A DNA stretch of 64,000 nucleotides, from assembly GCF_017942085.1 (NCBI RefSeq), contig NZ_JAGKSP010000008.1, forward strand, positions 62,001 through 126,000, written 5' to 3'. How positions within the stretch are numbered: the first letter of the stretch is position 1; every line of letters starts with the position of its first letter. This stretch comes from Paenibacillus lignilyticus (GTDB lineage Bacteria > Bacillota > Bacilli > Paenibacillales > Paenibacillaceae). Below the pieces are notes generated by a model. That model searched no databases, was not told the DNA's origin, and saw only the letters and a program-made list of their open reading frames with translations. A program made the translations under genes and the position numbers. Below are positions 15,956 to 25,286 of the stretch, piece after piece.

Positions 15956-17260
15956 TTACTTCGCTACGGCTGCGTTTGCATCTTCAATTTGCTTCACTGC
16001 ATTATCAAGCGTTGCTTTTGGATCTTTGCCAGCGTTCCAGATGTCGGAAAGCGCTGCGCCGATCGGTGTCCAAACGTTGCCCATTTCAGGGATCGAAGGC
16101 ATTGGCTGCGAGTTTTTGAACTGCTCTACGAATGCTTTTACAATTTCATCGCCTTGGATCTTCGGATCTTCCGTAGCTTCCTTGTTTGCAGGAATCGCGC
16201 CAGTCAAAGTGAAGTCATCCAGTTGCGCTTCTTTCGTGGAAGCAAAACGTGCGAACAATTTCGCTGCGTTCGGGTATTTCGTGTACGAGTTTACGTACCA
16301 AGCTTTAACGCCGGAGAACGATACGGATTGTTTACCGTTGATGCTAGGGATTGGCGCTGCACCGAAGTTGATGCCGGATTTCTTGATATCGCCGATCGCC
16401 CATGGGCCGTCGATGTTCATGGCAAGCGTACCGCCCGTGAACAGACCTTTCTTGATGTCGTACGTCACATCGCCGGATTTAAGCGGCAATACATCTTTCT
16501 TCAGCGACGCGAAGTAAGTTGCGCCTTCCACTGCTCCGGCATTGTTAAGGCCGATTTCCGCTTTGTCTTGGCCGTTGTTGCCATAGACGAAGCCGCCTGT
16601 TGTAGCTAGGAACGGATAGCTGAAGTAGAAGTTTCCGATGTCCCACATGAATGCATACTTATTCTTTTTACCGTCGTTGAACGTTTTCGCGAATTCTTTC
16701 ACTTCGTCGAACGTTGTTGGAGGCGTTGCAATCAGATCTTTGTTGTAGAACATGGCATACGTTTCAACTGCACGCGGGAAACCGTATAGAACGCCATCAT
16801 ACGTAACCGCTTGAACCGCAACATCGCTGTTCTCCGATTTCGCTTCTTCTTCGTAAACATCGTTCGGAAGAACAAGACCGGCAGCTACTGCTTTACCCAG
16901 GTTATCGTGAGGGAACAATACAACGTCTGCACCGATTCCGGCAGGACCGTCAGTTGTCAATTTCGCTACTTGATCGCCAGCGCCAAGCTCTTCCATTTTC
17001 ACTTCAACGCCGTATTTTTCTTTGAATTCTTTCATCATTTTCTCAACGAAAGGGCGCTCTTCTTTGGATTCCCATACAAGCAGCGTTGCGCCATCTTCAG
17101 GTACAAGCTCAGCGTCTTCAGCTGTGTTGTTGCCTGTGCCGTTGTTTACTGTACCGGTGTTGGTTTCGCCTGTGTTCTCATTGGTGTTGTTCTTTGAGCC
17201 GCATGCCGTCAGTGTTGCAGCAAGTGTTAGGACTAGAAGCAAGGATACTGTCTTTTTCAT
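15956..17260 (-). CDS. malE: Maltodextrin-binding lipoprotein, MalE type
   Basis: A 434-residue solute-binding lipoprotein that delivers maltodextrins to MalFG. The signal peptide ends in LTAC (lipidated Cys near residue 20), followed by an Asn/Thr-rich linker. Residues 60-430 show the bilobal extracellular-binding pattern, including FPHDNLGKAVAAGLV and a PSIPEMGNVW segment near the C terminus. It is the first gene of the operon. A LacI-type regulator gene lies divergently, with operator palindromes in the shared upstream region. Confidence 0.9.
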   Translation of the reverse strand: MKKTVSLLLVLTLAATLTACGSKNNTNENTGETNTGTVNNGTGNNTAEDAELVPEDGATLLVWESKEERPFVEKMMKEFKEKYGVEVKMEELGAGDQVAKLTTDGPAGIGADVVLFPHDNLGKAVAAGLVLPNDVYEEEAKSENSDVAVQAVTYDGVLYGFPRAVETYAMFYNKDLIATPPTTFDEVKEFAKTFNDGKKNKYAFMWDIGNFYFSYPFLATTGGFVYGNNGQDKAEIGLNNAGAVEGATYFASLKKDVLPLKSGDVTYDIKKGLFTGGTLAMNIDGPWAIGDIKKSGINFGAAPIPSINGKQSVSFSGVKAWYVNSYTKYPNAAKLFARFASTKEAQLDDFTLTGAIPANKEATEDPKIQGDEIVKAFVEQFKNSQPMPSIPEMGNVWTPIGAALSDIWNAGKDPKATLDNAVKQIEDANAAVAK

Positions 17261-17430
17261 TCTATTTAACCCCTCTCGTTATTAAAGCGTAATCGCCGGA
17301 GCATAAACCTAGCGTAACCAATTATCGACATCCTATTACGAATCGCGCGGTTGCCTTGGATGATGCAATAATCCGAGCCGTGCATGTTGCATAAAAATGC
17401 GGCTCTTGCATTGTACACGATCCTCCGCTT

Positions 17431-17450
17431 TTGTGCAAACGTTTGTACAA
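17431..17450. promoter_or_regulatory. LacI-type operator palindrome 1 (mal region)
   Basis: TTGTGCAAACGTTTGTACAA is a 20-bp palindrome with one mismatched pair, centred on AACGTT, in the gap between divergent malE and the LacI-type gene, about 170 bp before malE. It matches the classical LacI-family operator layout. Confidence 0.75.
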
Positions 17451-17548
17451 ATGGCGATGCAAATGGTAATTCGAGGCTTTATTTTCCTTCTTTTTGCGAA
17501 AGAAAGCGTTTTACCGACGCCCTTACTATACACTAAGGCCCGCTGGTT

Positions 17549-17566
17549 GGGAAAACGTTTGCACAG
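17549..17566. promoter_or_regulatory. LacI-type operator palindrome 2 (mal region)
   Basis: TGGGAAAACGTTTGCACA contains the same AAACGTTTGCACA half as site 1. It also fits the cre consensus with few mismatches, so either the local LacI regulator or CcpA could bind. Confidence 0.6.
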
Positions 17567-17718
17567 TCCATTTGCACAAATAATTACGGACCGTTCTTCC
17601 ATTTCCTCTGTTTTTCTCCCCATATCTCAGAAAATTAAATTTGTGCATGAAAAACTTTTCAATGATATACTCTAGGTAACATACATGTAAAAGCATCGGC
17701 TCACATAAACAAGATAAG

Positions 17719-17734
17719 TGCACACGTTTGCGCA
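17719..17734. promoter_or_regulatory. LacI-type operator palindrome 3, at the regulator start
   Basis: TGCACACGTTTGCGCA lies 14 bp upstream of the regulator's ATG and downstream of a possible -10 box TATACT at 17666-17671, a position suited to autorepression. In the rest of 17261-17747 only the other operators were seen. Confidence 0.6.
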
Positions 17735-17747
17735 ATTGGGGGATTTT

Positions 17748-18776
17748 ATGTCAGTCACGATTAAAGATATTGCAAAAATCGCCGGCGTCTCGCCTTCCAC
17801 CGTCTCGCGAGTTGTCTCGAACCATCCGCGAATCAGTCGGGAAACGTCCCGGAAGGTGAAAGAGATTATGGATCAGCTCGGCTATCATCCGAACATGATG
17901 GCGAAGAGTCTGGTGTCGAAAACAACCCAAACGATCGGCATCGTCTTGCCGCGCCCTGCCGAGGAGCTGTTTCTGAACTTCTTTTTCGGCGAGTTGATAC
18001 GGGGTATCGTTACGCAGGCGACCAGAGCCGGCTATGACATGCTAATGACAACGGTTACTTCCGATTCGAATGAGCTCGAAGCCATCTCGCGCCTCGTTAT
18101 GGGACGCCGCGTGGATGGTATTTTGCTATTGTCCTCGCGCACATCGGATCCGATCATCGGATTTCTGAAGCAGCAGAACTTCCCCTTCGTTCTCATCGGG
18201 CGAAGCGACGAGTTTCCGGATGTGCTGTCGATCGATAATAACAATATTCAAGCAGCCTATGATGCGACAAGCCACTTTATCGCCCAGGGGCATAAACGAA
18301 TCGGCTTCATCAGCGGACCGCCGAATCTCGTTGTATCTCAGGATCGACTCCTCGGCTACAAGAAAGCACTCAAGGAAGCGAACTTGCCTTTTCAGCAGGA
18401 ATGGGTGCTGGAAGGCGATCTGCTGCAGCAAAGCGGATACCGGGCGATGTCCTTCTTCATGAGTTTGCCGGATCGGCCCACTGCGCTTGTCATCTTCGAC
18501 GACCTGCTCGCCTTTGGCGTGCTGCGCGGACTGACAGAGCTTGGCTACAGCGTTCCGCAGGACATCTGCATCGTCAGCTTTAACAATATTCCGCTGTCCG
18601 AGCTCGCTTCGACGCCGATCAGCTCCATTGATATCGGCACTTATCAGCTCGGCTACACCGCTTCGCAGTCCCTGCTGCGCATCGTGCACGATGAGCCGTT
18701 GTCGCAGAACCATATCATTATTCCGCATCGGCTGATCGTGCGGGAATCTTCGATTTCGAGCAGCAAGATAACGTAA
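17748..18776 (+). CDS. malR: LacI-family regulator of the mal operon
   Basis: A 342-residue repressor-type protein. The N-terminal LacI helix-turn-helix is TIKDIAKIAGVSPSTVSRVV, followed by the periplasmic-binding-like effector domain. The start chosen is the ATG at 17748 after GGGGGA; a GTG at 17718 would add ten residues and overlap an operator. The gene is divergent from malE, and three AACGTT- or ACGT-centred palindromes lie in the intergenic space. Maltose or maltodextrin as inducer is inferred from the neighbours. Confidence 0.87.
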   Translation: MSVTIKDIAKIAGVSPSTVSRVVSNHPRISRETSRKVKEIMDQLGYHPNMMAKSLVSKTTQTIGIVLPRPAEELFLNFFFGELIRGIVTQATRAGYDMLMTTVTSDSNELEAISRLVMGRRVDGILLLSSRTSDPIIGFLKQQNFPFVLIGRSDEFPDVLSIDNNNIQAAYDATSHFIAQGHKRIGFISGPPNLVVSQDRLLGYKKALKEANLPFQQEWVLEGDLLQQSGYRAMSFFMSLPDRPTALVIFDDLLAFGVLRGLTELGYSVPQDICIVSFNNIPLSELASTPISSIDIGTYQLGYTASQSLLRIVHDEPLSQNHIIIPHRLIVRESSISSSKIT

Positions 18777-18817
18777 CAAAAGGCATCCTCCGCTAACGAG
18801 CCGGAAGATGCCTTTTT
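18777..18817. terminator. Bidirectional terminator between malR and the GH3 gene
   Basis: Stem AAAAGGCATC/GATGCCTTTT, extended inward by TCCG/CGGA, with A and T runs on the two sides. It serves the convergent genes ending at 18776 and 18831. Confidence 0.82.
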
Positions 18818-18830
18818 ATTAGGCCTATGT

Positions 18831-20153
18831 TTAATAAACCGCTGCCGCTTTTTGAATCGCCGCATTGAGTGCATCCAGATTCGGCGTCGCCGGCGTTTTC
18901 TCGTCCGTCAGCTCGTATTTCTTCTTCAGGATCAGAATCCGCTTCACGCTTTCATCGATCCGCTCCACGGTAATGTCACCGCTATTCACGCTCTTCTTCA
19001 GCGCCGCCAGAATAATATCCACATTCTTGTACTCATGGGCCACCAGCAATATGTCACTGCCCGCCTTGACCGTCATGACCGCCGCTTCTCCCATGCCATA
19101 ATTCTTCGCGATTGCTCCCATCGTCAAGTCGTCCGTCATAACGACACCTTCGTAACCCAGCTCGCCGCGAAGCTCATCCGTGATCACTCGTTTCGATAGG
19201 GAGGCCGGTACCTTGGCGTCCACTTTAGGGTAGAGAATATGCGCGATCATGACCGCGTCCACCCCTTCGTTAATCGCCTCTTGGAAGGGGACCCACTCGA
19301 AGGCTTTGAGCGCAGCTTCGCTTTTGCCCACGACAGGCAGCTCCAGATGCGAGTCCACCGACGTATCGCCATGCCCCGGAAAATGCTTCACAACCGGAAT
19401 GACACCTTCCTTCTCAATAGCCTCCATGGCGGCGATCCCCATCTTCGTCACAAGCTTAGGCGTCGAGCCGTAGGAGCGATCCCCGATAACCGGATTCTTA
19501 GGGTTGCTGTTAATGTCCAGCACCGGAGCGAAGTCCACGTTGAAGCCCATCTTCTTGCTCGCTTCCCCGAGTATGCTTCCGATCTTAGCTGCATACGCGC
19601 TGTTGCCGGTGTCTCCGATCGCCTTGGCGGTTGGCAGCTTTACAAGTCCGGGAAGGCGGCTCACCCTGCCCCCCTCCTGATCGACGGAGATAATGAGCGG
19701 CGAAACATTCCCTTTGTTCCACGCCTTCAGCTGATTCACGTAGGCGACGACCCCTTTGGGGGTCGTAATATTATTAGCATAGAAAATAACCCCGCCCACG
19801 TGCTGACTCGCAATCATTCGTTTCGCTGCTTGACTGCCCGTCGTGCCGTCCACGCCGGCGATAATCATCGCCCCGAGCTTCTCATCGAGCGACATCTTCT
19901 CGACCTGCTGCGTGATTTCATCTGCCGGCGCCTGTTCGGGCGTCTCCGGCACGGCCGGCGTTGCCGGTTCTTCATCCGTGGTATCCGGTGTTTCCGTTGG
20001 CGGCACCGGCTCATTCACAGCCGGCTGGTCCGAGGCAGGCGGCGATACGACAGGCGGCTGTTCACTTGTCTCTCCCTTATGCGTACAACCGCCTAATATC
20101 GTAATCGTCAAAGCCATTATTCCTATAGCAAGTTTTCTCATCTGCATGGTCAC
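18831..20153 (-). CDS. GH3 beta-N-acetylglucosaminidase-type lipoprotein (NagZ-like)
   Basis: A 440-residue exported lipoprotein: signal peptide with lipobox LGGC, then a Pro/Glu/Thr-rich linker to about residue 80, then a single GH3 catalytic domain. NagZ-type motifs are KHFPGHGDTSVDSH (catalytic His/Asp loop) and GVVMTDDLTMGAI (nucleophile Asp). Family members remove N-acetylglucosamine from peptidoglycan fragments or chitooligosaccharides; wall-muropeptide recycling outside the membrane is the likely role. Several starts are close together (GTG, ATG, ATG); the ATG at 20147 has the better spacing. Confidence 0.87.
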   Translation of the reverse strand: MTMQMRKLAIGIMALTITILGGCTHKGETSEQPPVVSPPASDQPAVNEPVPPTETPDTTDEEPATPAVPETPEQAPADEITQQVEKMSLDEKLGAMIIAGVDGTTGSQAAKRMIASQHVGGVIFYANNITTPKGVVAYVNQLKAWNKGNVSPLIISVDQEGGRVSRLPGLVKLPTAKAIGDTGNSAYAAKIGSILGEASKKMGFNVDFAPVLDINSNPKNPVIGDRSYGSTPKLVTKMGIAAMEAIEKEGVIPVVKHFPGHGDTSVDSHLELPVVGKSEAALKAFEWVPFQEAINEGVDAVMIAHILYPKVDAKVPASLSKRVITDELRGELGYEGVVMTDDLTMGAIAKNYGMGEAAVMTVKAGSDILLVAHEYKNVDIILAALKKSVNSGDITVERIDESVKRILILKKKYELTDEKTPATPNLDALNAAIQKAAAVY

Positions 20154-20261
20154 CCGTTCCTCTTCGCGTACTTATTGCAATTGTAACCATTACAACGTAA
20201 GAAGAACCGCCAAAAGTTGCAGAGTTAGATTTTATTAATCTATAAATGCGTGCTGCAGCGC

Positions 20262-20300
20262 AAAAAAAACCGCCTTCCCCGACGAAAGGGAAAGCGGCCT
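20262..20300 (-). terminator. Terminator of the alpha/beta hydrolase gene
   Basis: On the minus strand a GCCGCTTTCCC/GGGGAAGGCGG stem with one or two imperfect pairs is followed by eight Us. It lies just after the stop codon at 20320. Confidence 0.82.
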
Positions 20301-20319
20301 AACTTACAATACATTTTGA

Positions 20320-21156
20320 TTAGATCGTCCACAAGCTCCAATCATTGCGTCTGCGACCGATTGCATCGATCCAGCGCAGCGATACATCGAACAGCTCATC
20401 GCGCGAAGCCTTCGAGGAGAACGTATGGTCACCCTGCAAAATAACCTCTTTATCGCAATTGCCCTCTTTGCGCAGCCAGAACATTTTCTGATACAAGAAG
20501 CAGTAGTCGACGGGGATGACCGTGTCCGCCGTGCCATGCACGATCAGCACATCTCCGTTGTAGCCGCGCAGCTCCGTCAGCGGCTGGAATTGCGCCAGCG
20601 AATCGGTGAACTTCTTCGTAAACTGATAATGCATATGATCCGTCGTTCCGACGGTGTCGATCTCTTGGATCGCCTTGGTTCCGATAATGTTGCGAATATC
20701 CATGAACGGGTGGGCAACCGGCGCCCACATGACCAATGACTTCACGCGCGAATCGCGAGCAGCCGTCAGCACTGCGACCGCACCGCCCAGGCTGTGTCCC
20801 ACAAGGATAAGCCGTTCCGCGTCAACCATATCGAGGCTGAGCGCGTAGTCAATGACCGTTCTCGTCTGTCCGATCAGCTCATCCAAACCGCCGCTGCCGT
20901 AATCGCCGGTGCTCTCGCCGCAGCCGCCGTAATCGAAGCGCAGCACAAGATAACCGCTGCGAGTCAGCCGTTCCGCCGCTTCAACAAATAACCGGTCCGT
21001 ACCCATGCGATTGCCGATAAAGCCGTGGCAAATGATGATTAACGGATATTTGGCAGCTCTTTTCTCTTCGCGATCCACTACGGGATACTGCAGCACGCCG
21101 GACAATTCTATGTCGCCGCTGCGGATTGATATCGGATGATTCATAATCGGCACCAC
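20320..21156 (-). CDS. Alpha/beta hydrolase (esterase-like)
   Basis: A 278-residue serine hydrolase. The nucleophile elbow is GHSLGG, the oxyanion region HGFIGNR, the acid probably lies in HGTADTVIP, and the histidine in GDHTFSS. No signal peptide. The pattern is that of the cinnamoyl or feruloyl esterase-like alpha/beta hydrolases (YheT/Est1E type), but the substrate is not determined. AAGGTGG supports the second Met (21144) as start. It is a single gene with its own terminator. Confidence 0.83.
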   Translation of the reverse strand: MVPIMNHPISIRSGDIELSGVLQYPVVDREEKRAAKYPLIIICHGFIGNRMGTDRLFVEAAERLTRSGYLVLRFDYGGCGESTGDYGSGGLDELIGQTRTVIDYALSLDMVDAERLILVGHSLGGAVAVLTAARDSRVKSLVMWAPVAHPFMDIRNIIGTKAIQEIDTVGTTDHMHYQFTKKFTDSLAQFQPLTELRGYNGDVLIVHGTADTVIPVDYCFLYQKMFWLRKEGNCDKEVILQGDHTFSSKASRDELFDVSLRWIDAIGRRRNDWSLWTI

Positions 21157-21246
21157 CTTATTCCTATAATTCCTACCTACTTTGTTGGAATTAAGAATAG
21201 CACGGAAATGCGCGTCCCGTCAATCGCCAGTTTGCCCGGCATCGGA

Positions 21247-21942
21247 CTATGCTTTTGCACCGACATGCTTGAGCGCTTCACGCACACTTAAAGGCGATAA
21301 TTCAGTATCCGCCACGAACCGTTGCACCGCAGCCGCATCGGTTTTCGCATATTCGCGCAGTGCCCAGCCGATCGCTTTGCGAATAAAGAATTCATCCTCA
21401 TGCGCCGTTCGGCGAATAAGCGAGAAGAGCAGCTCCGCATCCGTTCGGCCTTTATAGCCGAGCTGAAATAGGATTGCGGTACGACGCAGCCATAGGTTGT
21501 CCGATACGATCCATTTCTCCGTATAGGTTGGCACAAGCTCCGGATAATGGGTGAACATTCCCCCTACAAGATGACTCGCGATCAAATCGACCGTATCCCA
21601 CCAAGAATGTGTTGTGATGAGATGTTCGATGAAATCGATCTGCTCGATCGTCAGATCCTTCTTCCGCTTCTCGAGCAGCATCATCGCCGTGTAATGAAAT
21701 TCCCGCTCCGGCAATGCCCACAGCTTGCGAGCGACCCGCTCGAGCTCCGCACCCGACGGAACACCGCGCTCCTTCATAAACCGCTTCGTCACCGCAGCCC
21801 GCTCCGGCGTCCGAATCCCCAGAAACGGAAACAAATCCCGCATATAAGCCGTCATCGGCCCGGCAACTTCCTCACTCGCATGACTGCGAAGCATCTTCTC
21901 GAGATCCTCGCAGTAGGTATCCGAAACCGTACTCGCTTTCAC
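21247..21942 (-). CDS. DNA alkylation repair protein, AlkD-like
   Basis: A 231-residue all-helical HEAT-repeat protein of the AlkD family, DNA glycosylases that remove N3- and N7-alkylpurines. The motif FPFLGIRTPERA near residues 33-44 and HSWWDTVDLIASHLVG in the middle are typical, including the WWDTVD aspartate and tryptophans that line the active cleft. Start is GTG at 21942. It is a single gene between unrelated neighbours. Confidence 0.9.
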   Translation of the reverse strand: MKASTVSDTYCEDLEKMLRSHASEEVAGPMTAYMRDLFPFLGIRTPERAAVTKRFMKERGVPSGAELERVARKLWALPEREFHYTAMMLLEKRKKDLTIEQIDFIEHLITTHSWWDTVDLIASHLVGGMFTHYPELVPTYTEKWIVSDNLWLRRTAILFQLGYKGRTDAELLFSLIRRTAHEDEFFIRKAIGWALREYAKTDAAAVQRFVADTELSPLSVREALKHVGAKA

Positions 21943-22015
21943 TGGCAGCAGCCTCCTTTTCTCTCCCTATTATACCAATACCAAATCCACCTCCGCTTCC
22001 TGAGCGAAGTAAGCA

Positions 22016-22053
22016 ATAAAAAGACGACCGGTGATCGAGCCACCCGCCGTCCG
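22016..22053 (-). terminator. Terminator of the unknown lipoprotein gene
   Basis: On the minus strand, arms 22041-22051 and 22023-22033 form an imperfect GACGGCGGGTG/CACCGGTCGTC stem followed by a U run, just after the stop codon at 22061. Confidence 0.75.
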
Positions 22054-22060
22054 TTCTGCA

Positions 22061-22789
22061 TTAACTCGTATACATCAGCTTCCGCTGCTCTTCTACCAGC
22101 TGCTTCAGTTCTTCTGTCGCATATGCGCCCGGACTCAGCACGCCGAACTTGATCCAATAACTCATCCCAAACGACGAACCGTCTTTCAAAATAACGCGCA
22201 AACTGTAATTCCCGCCGGCTAAATTCTTCGTCTGTTTGGCAAGCGCCATGCGGTCTACAACCTTCAGCTTTACGTATTCCTCGGCAAACGCAGCGACCGC
22301 TTCCGGCGTGAAATCTTTCAGCGGCGAACCGTCGTTTCCGCTTACGAAACGGACATTCTTGATTCGGCCCGCAATATCATAGAGGTCGCCGATTGTAACC
22401 GCAGCTTTATTCTCCGAAACTTGAAAGAGCTGTCCGCCTGCCAGAAGTCGATAGCTCTGTTTGTAGCCTTTGACTTCGAATACCTCCGTTCCGATCTCAA
22501 GCAGCGTCGCATCCCCGTCCTGCATCACATAATCCTCGCAGGCATGCTCCGATAGCTTATAGCCGATTTGCCCGATTTTCTCCCCTTGCCGCACGAAGCT
22601 TGCATCTTCGCTGTTCCCCATAGACATATAAGTGATGCCATTCCATCGGAGCGCCGGGATATATTCGGGAATGGACGTCTTATCGCGGCATTCCTTCCTA
22701 TCAGCGCCGCCGACCTTGGTGCCCGGCAATTGAAAAGAGCAACCGGACAGCAGCAACAGACAGCTTAATAGAAGAAGTACTGCTCGCAT
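22061..22789 (-). CDS. Lipoprotein of unknown function
   Basis: Not recognised. From the ATG at 22789, preceded by GGAGG at good spacing, the product is 242 residues with a signal peptide ending in the lipobox LSGC; an upstream ATG at 22822 would add 11 residues before the signal. The mature part contains four cysteines at most and alternating short strands (VFEVKGYKQSYRLLAGGQLFQV), suggesting a beta-rich extracytoplasmic domain. The last 60 residues (ILKDGSSFGMSYWIKFG) look like a substrate-facing sheet. No operon partner. Confidence 0.72.
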   Translation of the reverse strand: MRAVLLLLSCLLLLSGCSFQLPGTKVGGADRKECRDKTSIPEYIPALRWNGITYMSMGNSEDASFVRQGEKIGQIGYKLSEHACEDYVMQDGDATLLEIGTEVFEVKGYKQSYRLLAGGQLFQVSENKAAVTIGDLYDIAGRIKNVRFVSGNDGSPLKDFTPEAVAAFAEEYVKLKVVDRMALAKQTKNLAGGNYSLRVILKDGSSFGMSYWIKFGVLSPGAYATEELKQLVEEQRKLMYTS

Positions 22790-22929
22790 TGCATATAACC
22801 TCCGGCCAAAACCTTGCTTCATGTATCCTCACTCCGACTCTCATTGTTGCACCTATAGACGAGGCTATATTGAGATTGGTTGCAGTATATGGTCAATCAT
22901 ACAGCATCTGGATAGTATATGAGTGAAAA

Positions 22930-22955
22930 TAAAAAGCCGCCTCCACGCGCCGGCT
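22930..22955 (-). terminator. Possible terminator of the nirBD-siroheme operon
   Basis: On the minus strand AGCCG/CGGCT flanks a GC-rich loop and is followed by UUUUUAUUUU. The stem is short, so confidence is moderate. It lies 37 bp after the stop of the methyltransferase gene. Confidence 0.55.
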
Positions 22956-22991
22956 CGCTCGCGGATAACGACTCATCGATCGTTTAAAGGG

Positions 22992-23759
22992 TCAATTCAG
23001 CACGGCCTCCACCGCTCGCCACTTCAGCTTGTCCCGCATGGTGACGACCGGGCCGATGACGATGGCGACCGGGCTAACCAGCTCCTCGACCTCGGGCTGC
23101 GAGGTGATGGTCCGAAGCGTGCCGACAACCGTTCGCTGCTCGGAGCAGGACCCGCTTTGCACGAGTGCGACCGGCGTGCTCGGCGCTTTATCATTGCCGA
23201 GCAGCTGCTCCACGATATAAGGAAGCTGCGCCAGCCCCATCAGCACGACGAGCGTTTCCGCTCCGGCCGCCCAAGCCCAATCGACGCAGGCACTGTCCTT
23301 GTCGGTACATTCATGGCCGGTAATGACCGCGAAGGAAGCAGCCAGCTTCCGATGGGTAACCGGAATGCCGGCGTACGCAGGGGCGGCGATGCAAGAAGAG
23401 ATGCCGGGCACGATTTCGAATGCGATTCCGCGCTCAGCTAAGTGAGCGGCTTCTTCGCCGCCGCGCCCGAACACGAAAGGATCGCCTCCCTTCAGCCGGG
23501 TAACGGTCAGACCGCGCATGGCGCGCTCGGCGAGAAGAGCATTAATATCCTCTTGCTTAAGGGTATGTCTGCCTGAAGCTTTGCCGACATAGATAAGCTC
23601 CGCGTCCTTTCGAGCCTCCTTAATCAGCTCCCCTGACACGAGCCTGTCATAAACAATGACATCAGCCAGCCGGATACTTTCCAGCCCGCGGACCGTAATC
23701 AGCTTCGGGTCGCCCGGACCCGCTCCCGTTAAGTACACCTTCCCATAATCGCCGCCCAT
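22992..23759 (-). CDS. cobA: Uroporphyrinogen-III C-methyltransferase
   Basis: A 255-residue SAM-dependent enzyme that converts uroporphyrinogen III to precorrin-2, the first committed step to siroheme. Motifs: VYLTGAGPGDPKLITVRG (N-terminal signature 1), DVIVYDRLVS, and RLKGGDPFVFGRGGEEA (signature 2). The PGISSCIAAPAYAGIPVTHR loop follows. It is the last gene of the nitrite-reductase operon, supplying siroheme for NirB. No precorrin-2 dehydrogenase/ferrochelatase gene is seen here, so that step must be encoded elsewhere. The symbol could equally be sumT or nasF. Confidence 0.93.
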   Translation of the reverse strand: MGGDYGKVYLTGAGPGDPKLITVRGLESIRLADVIVYDRLVSGELIKEARKDAELIYVGKASGRHTLKQEDINALLAERAMRGLTVTRLKGGDPFVFGRGGEEAAHLAERGIAFEIVPGISSCIAAPAYAGIPVTHRKLAASFAVITGHECTDKDSACVDWAWAAGAETLVVLMGLAQLPYIVEQLLGNDKAPSTPVALVQSGSCSEQRTVVGTLRTITSQPEVEELVSPVAIVIGPVVTMRDKLKWRAVEAVLN

Positions 23760-23825
23760 GCGCCCACTCTCCCCAGCTCAGATATGTCTTGCTGCCACTA
23801 TGTTGCCTAAACGTCCGCCCTAAGA

Positions 23826-24845
23826 CTATGCACTCGCACTTACACCTGTGTTTGGCTCTCCTACTACGCTTACTCCGAGCCCCGCACCCGGACCTTCATG
23901 TGCATCAGCAACTGCGCTGCTTGCATTCACGCCCACGCCTGGACCCGGACCTGGTCCTGCACTTGCGCCTGCACCAGCCTCGGCGCCGCCCGCGCAATCG
24001 CCCGACACCGCGCCAACCGCCGCTTCGCTATCCGTCAGCTGCCCGCCGCCAAAATATTTGCTCATCGCCACTACCATGCTGCCCATGCGCTCCTCTTCCG
24101 GGAACATCACCCGCTCCACGCCTTCCTCATGCAGCGCTTCCGCCGTCACCTTACCGACGGCAACCGCAAGCACGCGCTCTGCAAAAGCGGCGCGAACCGC
24201 CTCCAGCTTGCCAAGCTTAGCCGCGCAGCCCATCACATAACGCACCTGAACGGTGCTCGTGAGCGTGACAGCGTCTACCTCCCCGCTCACGATTTCGTCG
24301 ATCAGCGTCTCGACGATATCTCCTTGCGGCGGGATATGCCGATAAGGCAGCAGCTCCTCGCAGAGCGCGCCGCGACGGGAAAGCTCGCCGATCAGACGCG
24401 GGGCCGGATCGCCGTACAGCTGGAGCGCAACGGTCCGACCATATAGATCATGGTCGCCCATTAAACGAAGCAATCCCGCAGTCGTGCCGTCATCATCGCG
24501 CACCTCCGGCGTAATCCCCAGCTTGCGCAGCGCGTTCACCGTCTTGTATCCGCGGGCGGCGACTCGCATCCCGCTCAGCGCATGCACAAACTGCTCCGCC
24601 AAACCGAGCCGCTCGGCAATTTGCACGAGCGCTTCCGTTCCAACGCCCGTGGTCAGCACAAGCCAATCGGCCGGTCGCGCGATGAGTGCGCTCAGCTGCT
24701 CTTCAATCTGAGAATCGTCGAGAAACACCGTCCCCTGCGCAGGACGAAGCACCGACGTTCCGCCGAATTTCGCAATCATTTTGCTCAGCTCATCCGCTTT
24801 GCGCGGCCCCGTCACAGCGATCCTTTTCCCCTCTAAACGCGCCAT
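23826..24845 (-). CDS. hemD: Uroporphyrinogen-III synthase-like protein with Gly/Ala-rich tail
   Basis: The first 265 or so residues match the HemD fold, two Rossmann-like lobes (KRIAVTGPRKADELSKMI; DWLVLTTGVGTEAL; AVTLTSTVQVRYVMG; AVAVGKVTAEALHEEGV). The enzyme cyclises hydroxymethylbilane to uroporphyrinogen III. Residues 281-339 are a low-complexity Gly/Ala/Pro/Ser/Val tail that is not part of the family. In the nirBD operon the protein would raise flux to siroheme, alongside the downstream methyltransferase 66 bp away. It could be a second, nitrate-specific copy of HemD. Confidence 0.82.
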   Translation of the reverse strand: MARLEGKRIAVTGPRKADELSKMIAKFGGTSVLRPAQGTVFLDDSQIEEQLSALIARPADWLVLTTGVGTEALVQIAERLGLAEQFVHALSGMRVAARGYKTVNALRKLGITPEVRDDDGTTAGLLRLMGDHDLYGRTVALQLYGDPAPRLIGELSRRGALCEELLPYRHIPPQGDIVETLIDEIVSGEVDAVTLTSTVQVRYVMGCAAKLGKLEAVRAAFAERVLAVAVGKVTAEALHEEGVERVMFPEEERMGSMVVAMSKYFGGGQLTDSEAAVGAVSGDCAGGAEAGAGASAGPGPGPGVGVNASSAVADAHEGPGAGLGVSVVGEPNTGVSASA

Positions 24846-24895
24846 AGCCGCCGCCTCCCAGTCCTATCGATATTCACTCGTTTCAGGCAGCAAGC

Positions 24896-25234
24896 CTACG
24901 ATACCTTTCGCTCATTCGCTCCGTCTTGTACCAGCAATATCACATTACCCGCTCCATCGACAATCGTGCTGTATGTCGTCACGCAGCCCTCATCCGGCGC
25001 CTGCACGAGCCCATCATGCAAATTAATCTTCCAATCATGCAGCGGACAATAAACATGATGATCGCATACTATCCCTTCGGAGAGCTTGCCGTTCTTATGC
25101 GGGCATAAGTTCTCGATCGCTTTGACCGTTCCATCCGTCAGCTTAAACAGCGCCAGTTCGATCTCTCCGAGCCGCACGACGCGCCCGGTCCGTTCAGGAA
25201 ATTCTGAAATGTGCCCAATGATCAGTTCATTCAT
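24896..25234 (-). CDS. nirD: Nitrite reductase small subunit, Rieske type
   Basis: A 112-residue NirD-type protein with one Rieske [2Fe-2S] site: CPH...KLSEG...CPLHDW (C-x-H and C-x-x-H pairs). It is the small subunit of assimilatory NAD(P)H nitrite reductase. It follows nirB by 52 bp in the same transcript. All four cluster ligands are visible. Confidence 0.92.
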   Translation of the reverse strand: MNELIIGHISEFPERTGRVVRLGEIELALFKLTDGTVKAIENLCPHKNGKLSEGIVCDHHVYCPLHDWKINLHDGLVQAPDEGCVTTYSTIVDGAGNVILLVQDGANERKVS

Positions 25235-25286
25235 CTTCTCATCCGCTCCCTCTGCTGCCGCATGAAAGCCGCAGCTCTGTCTCTGG

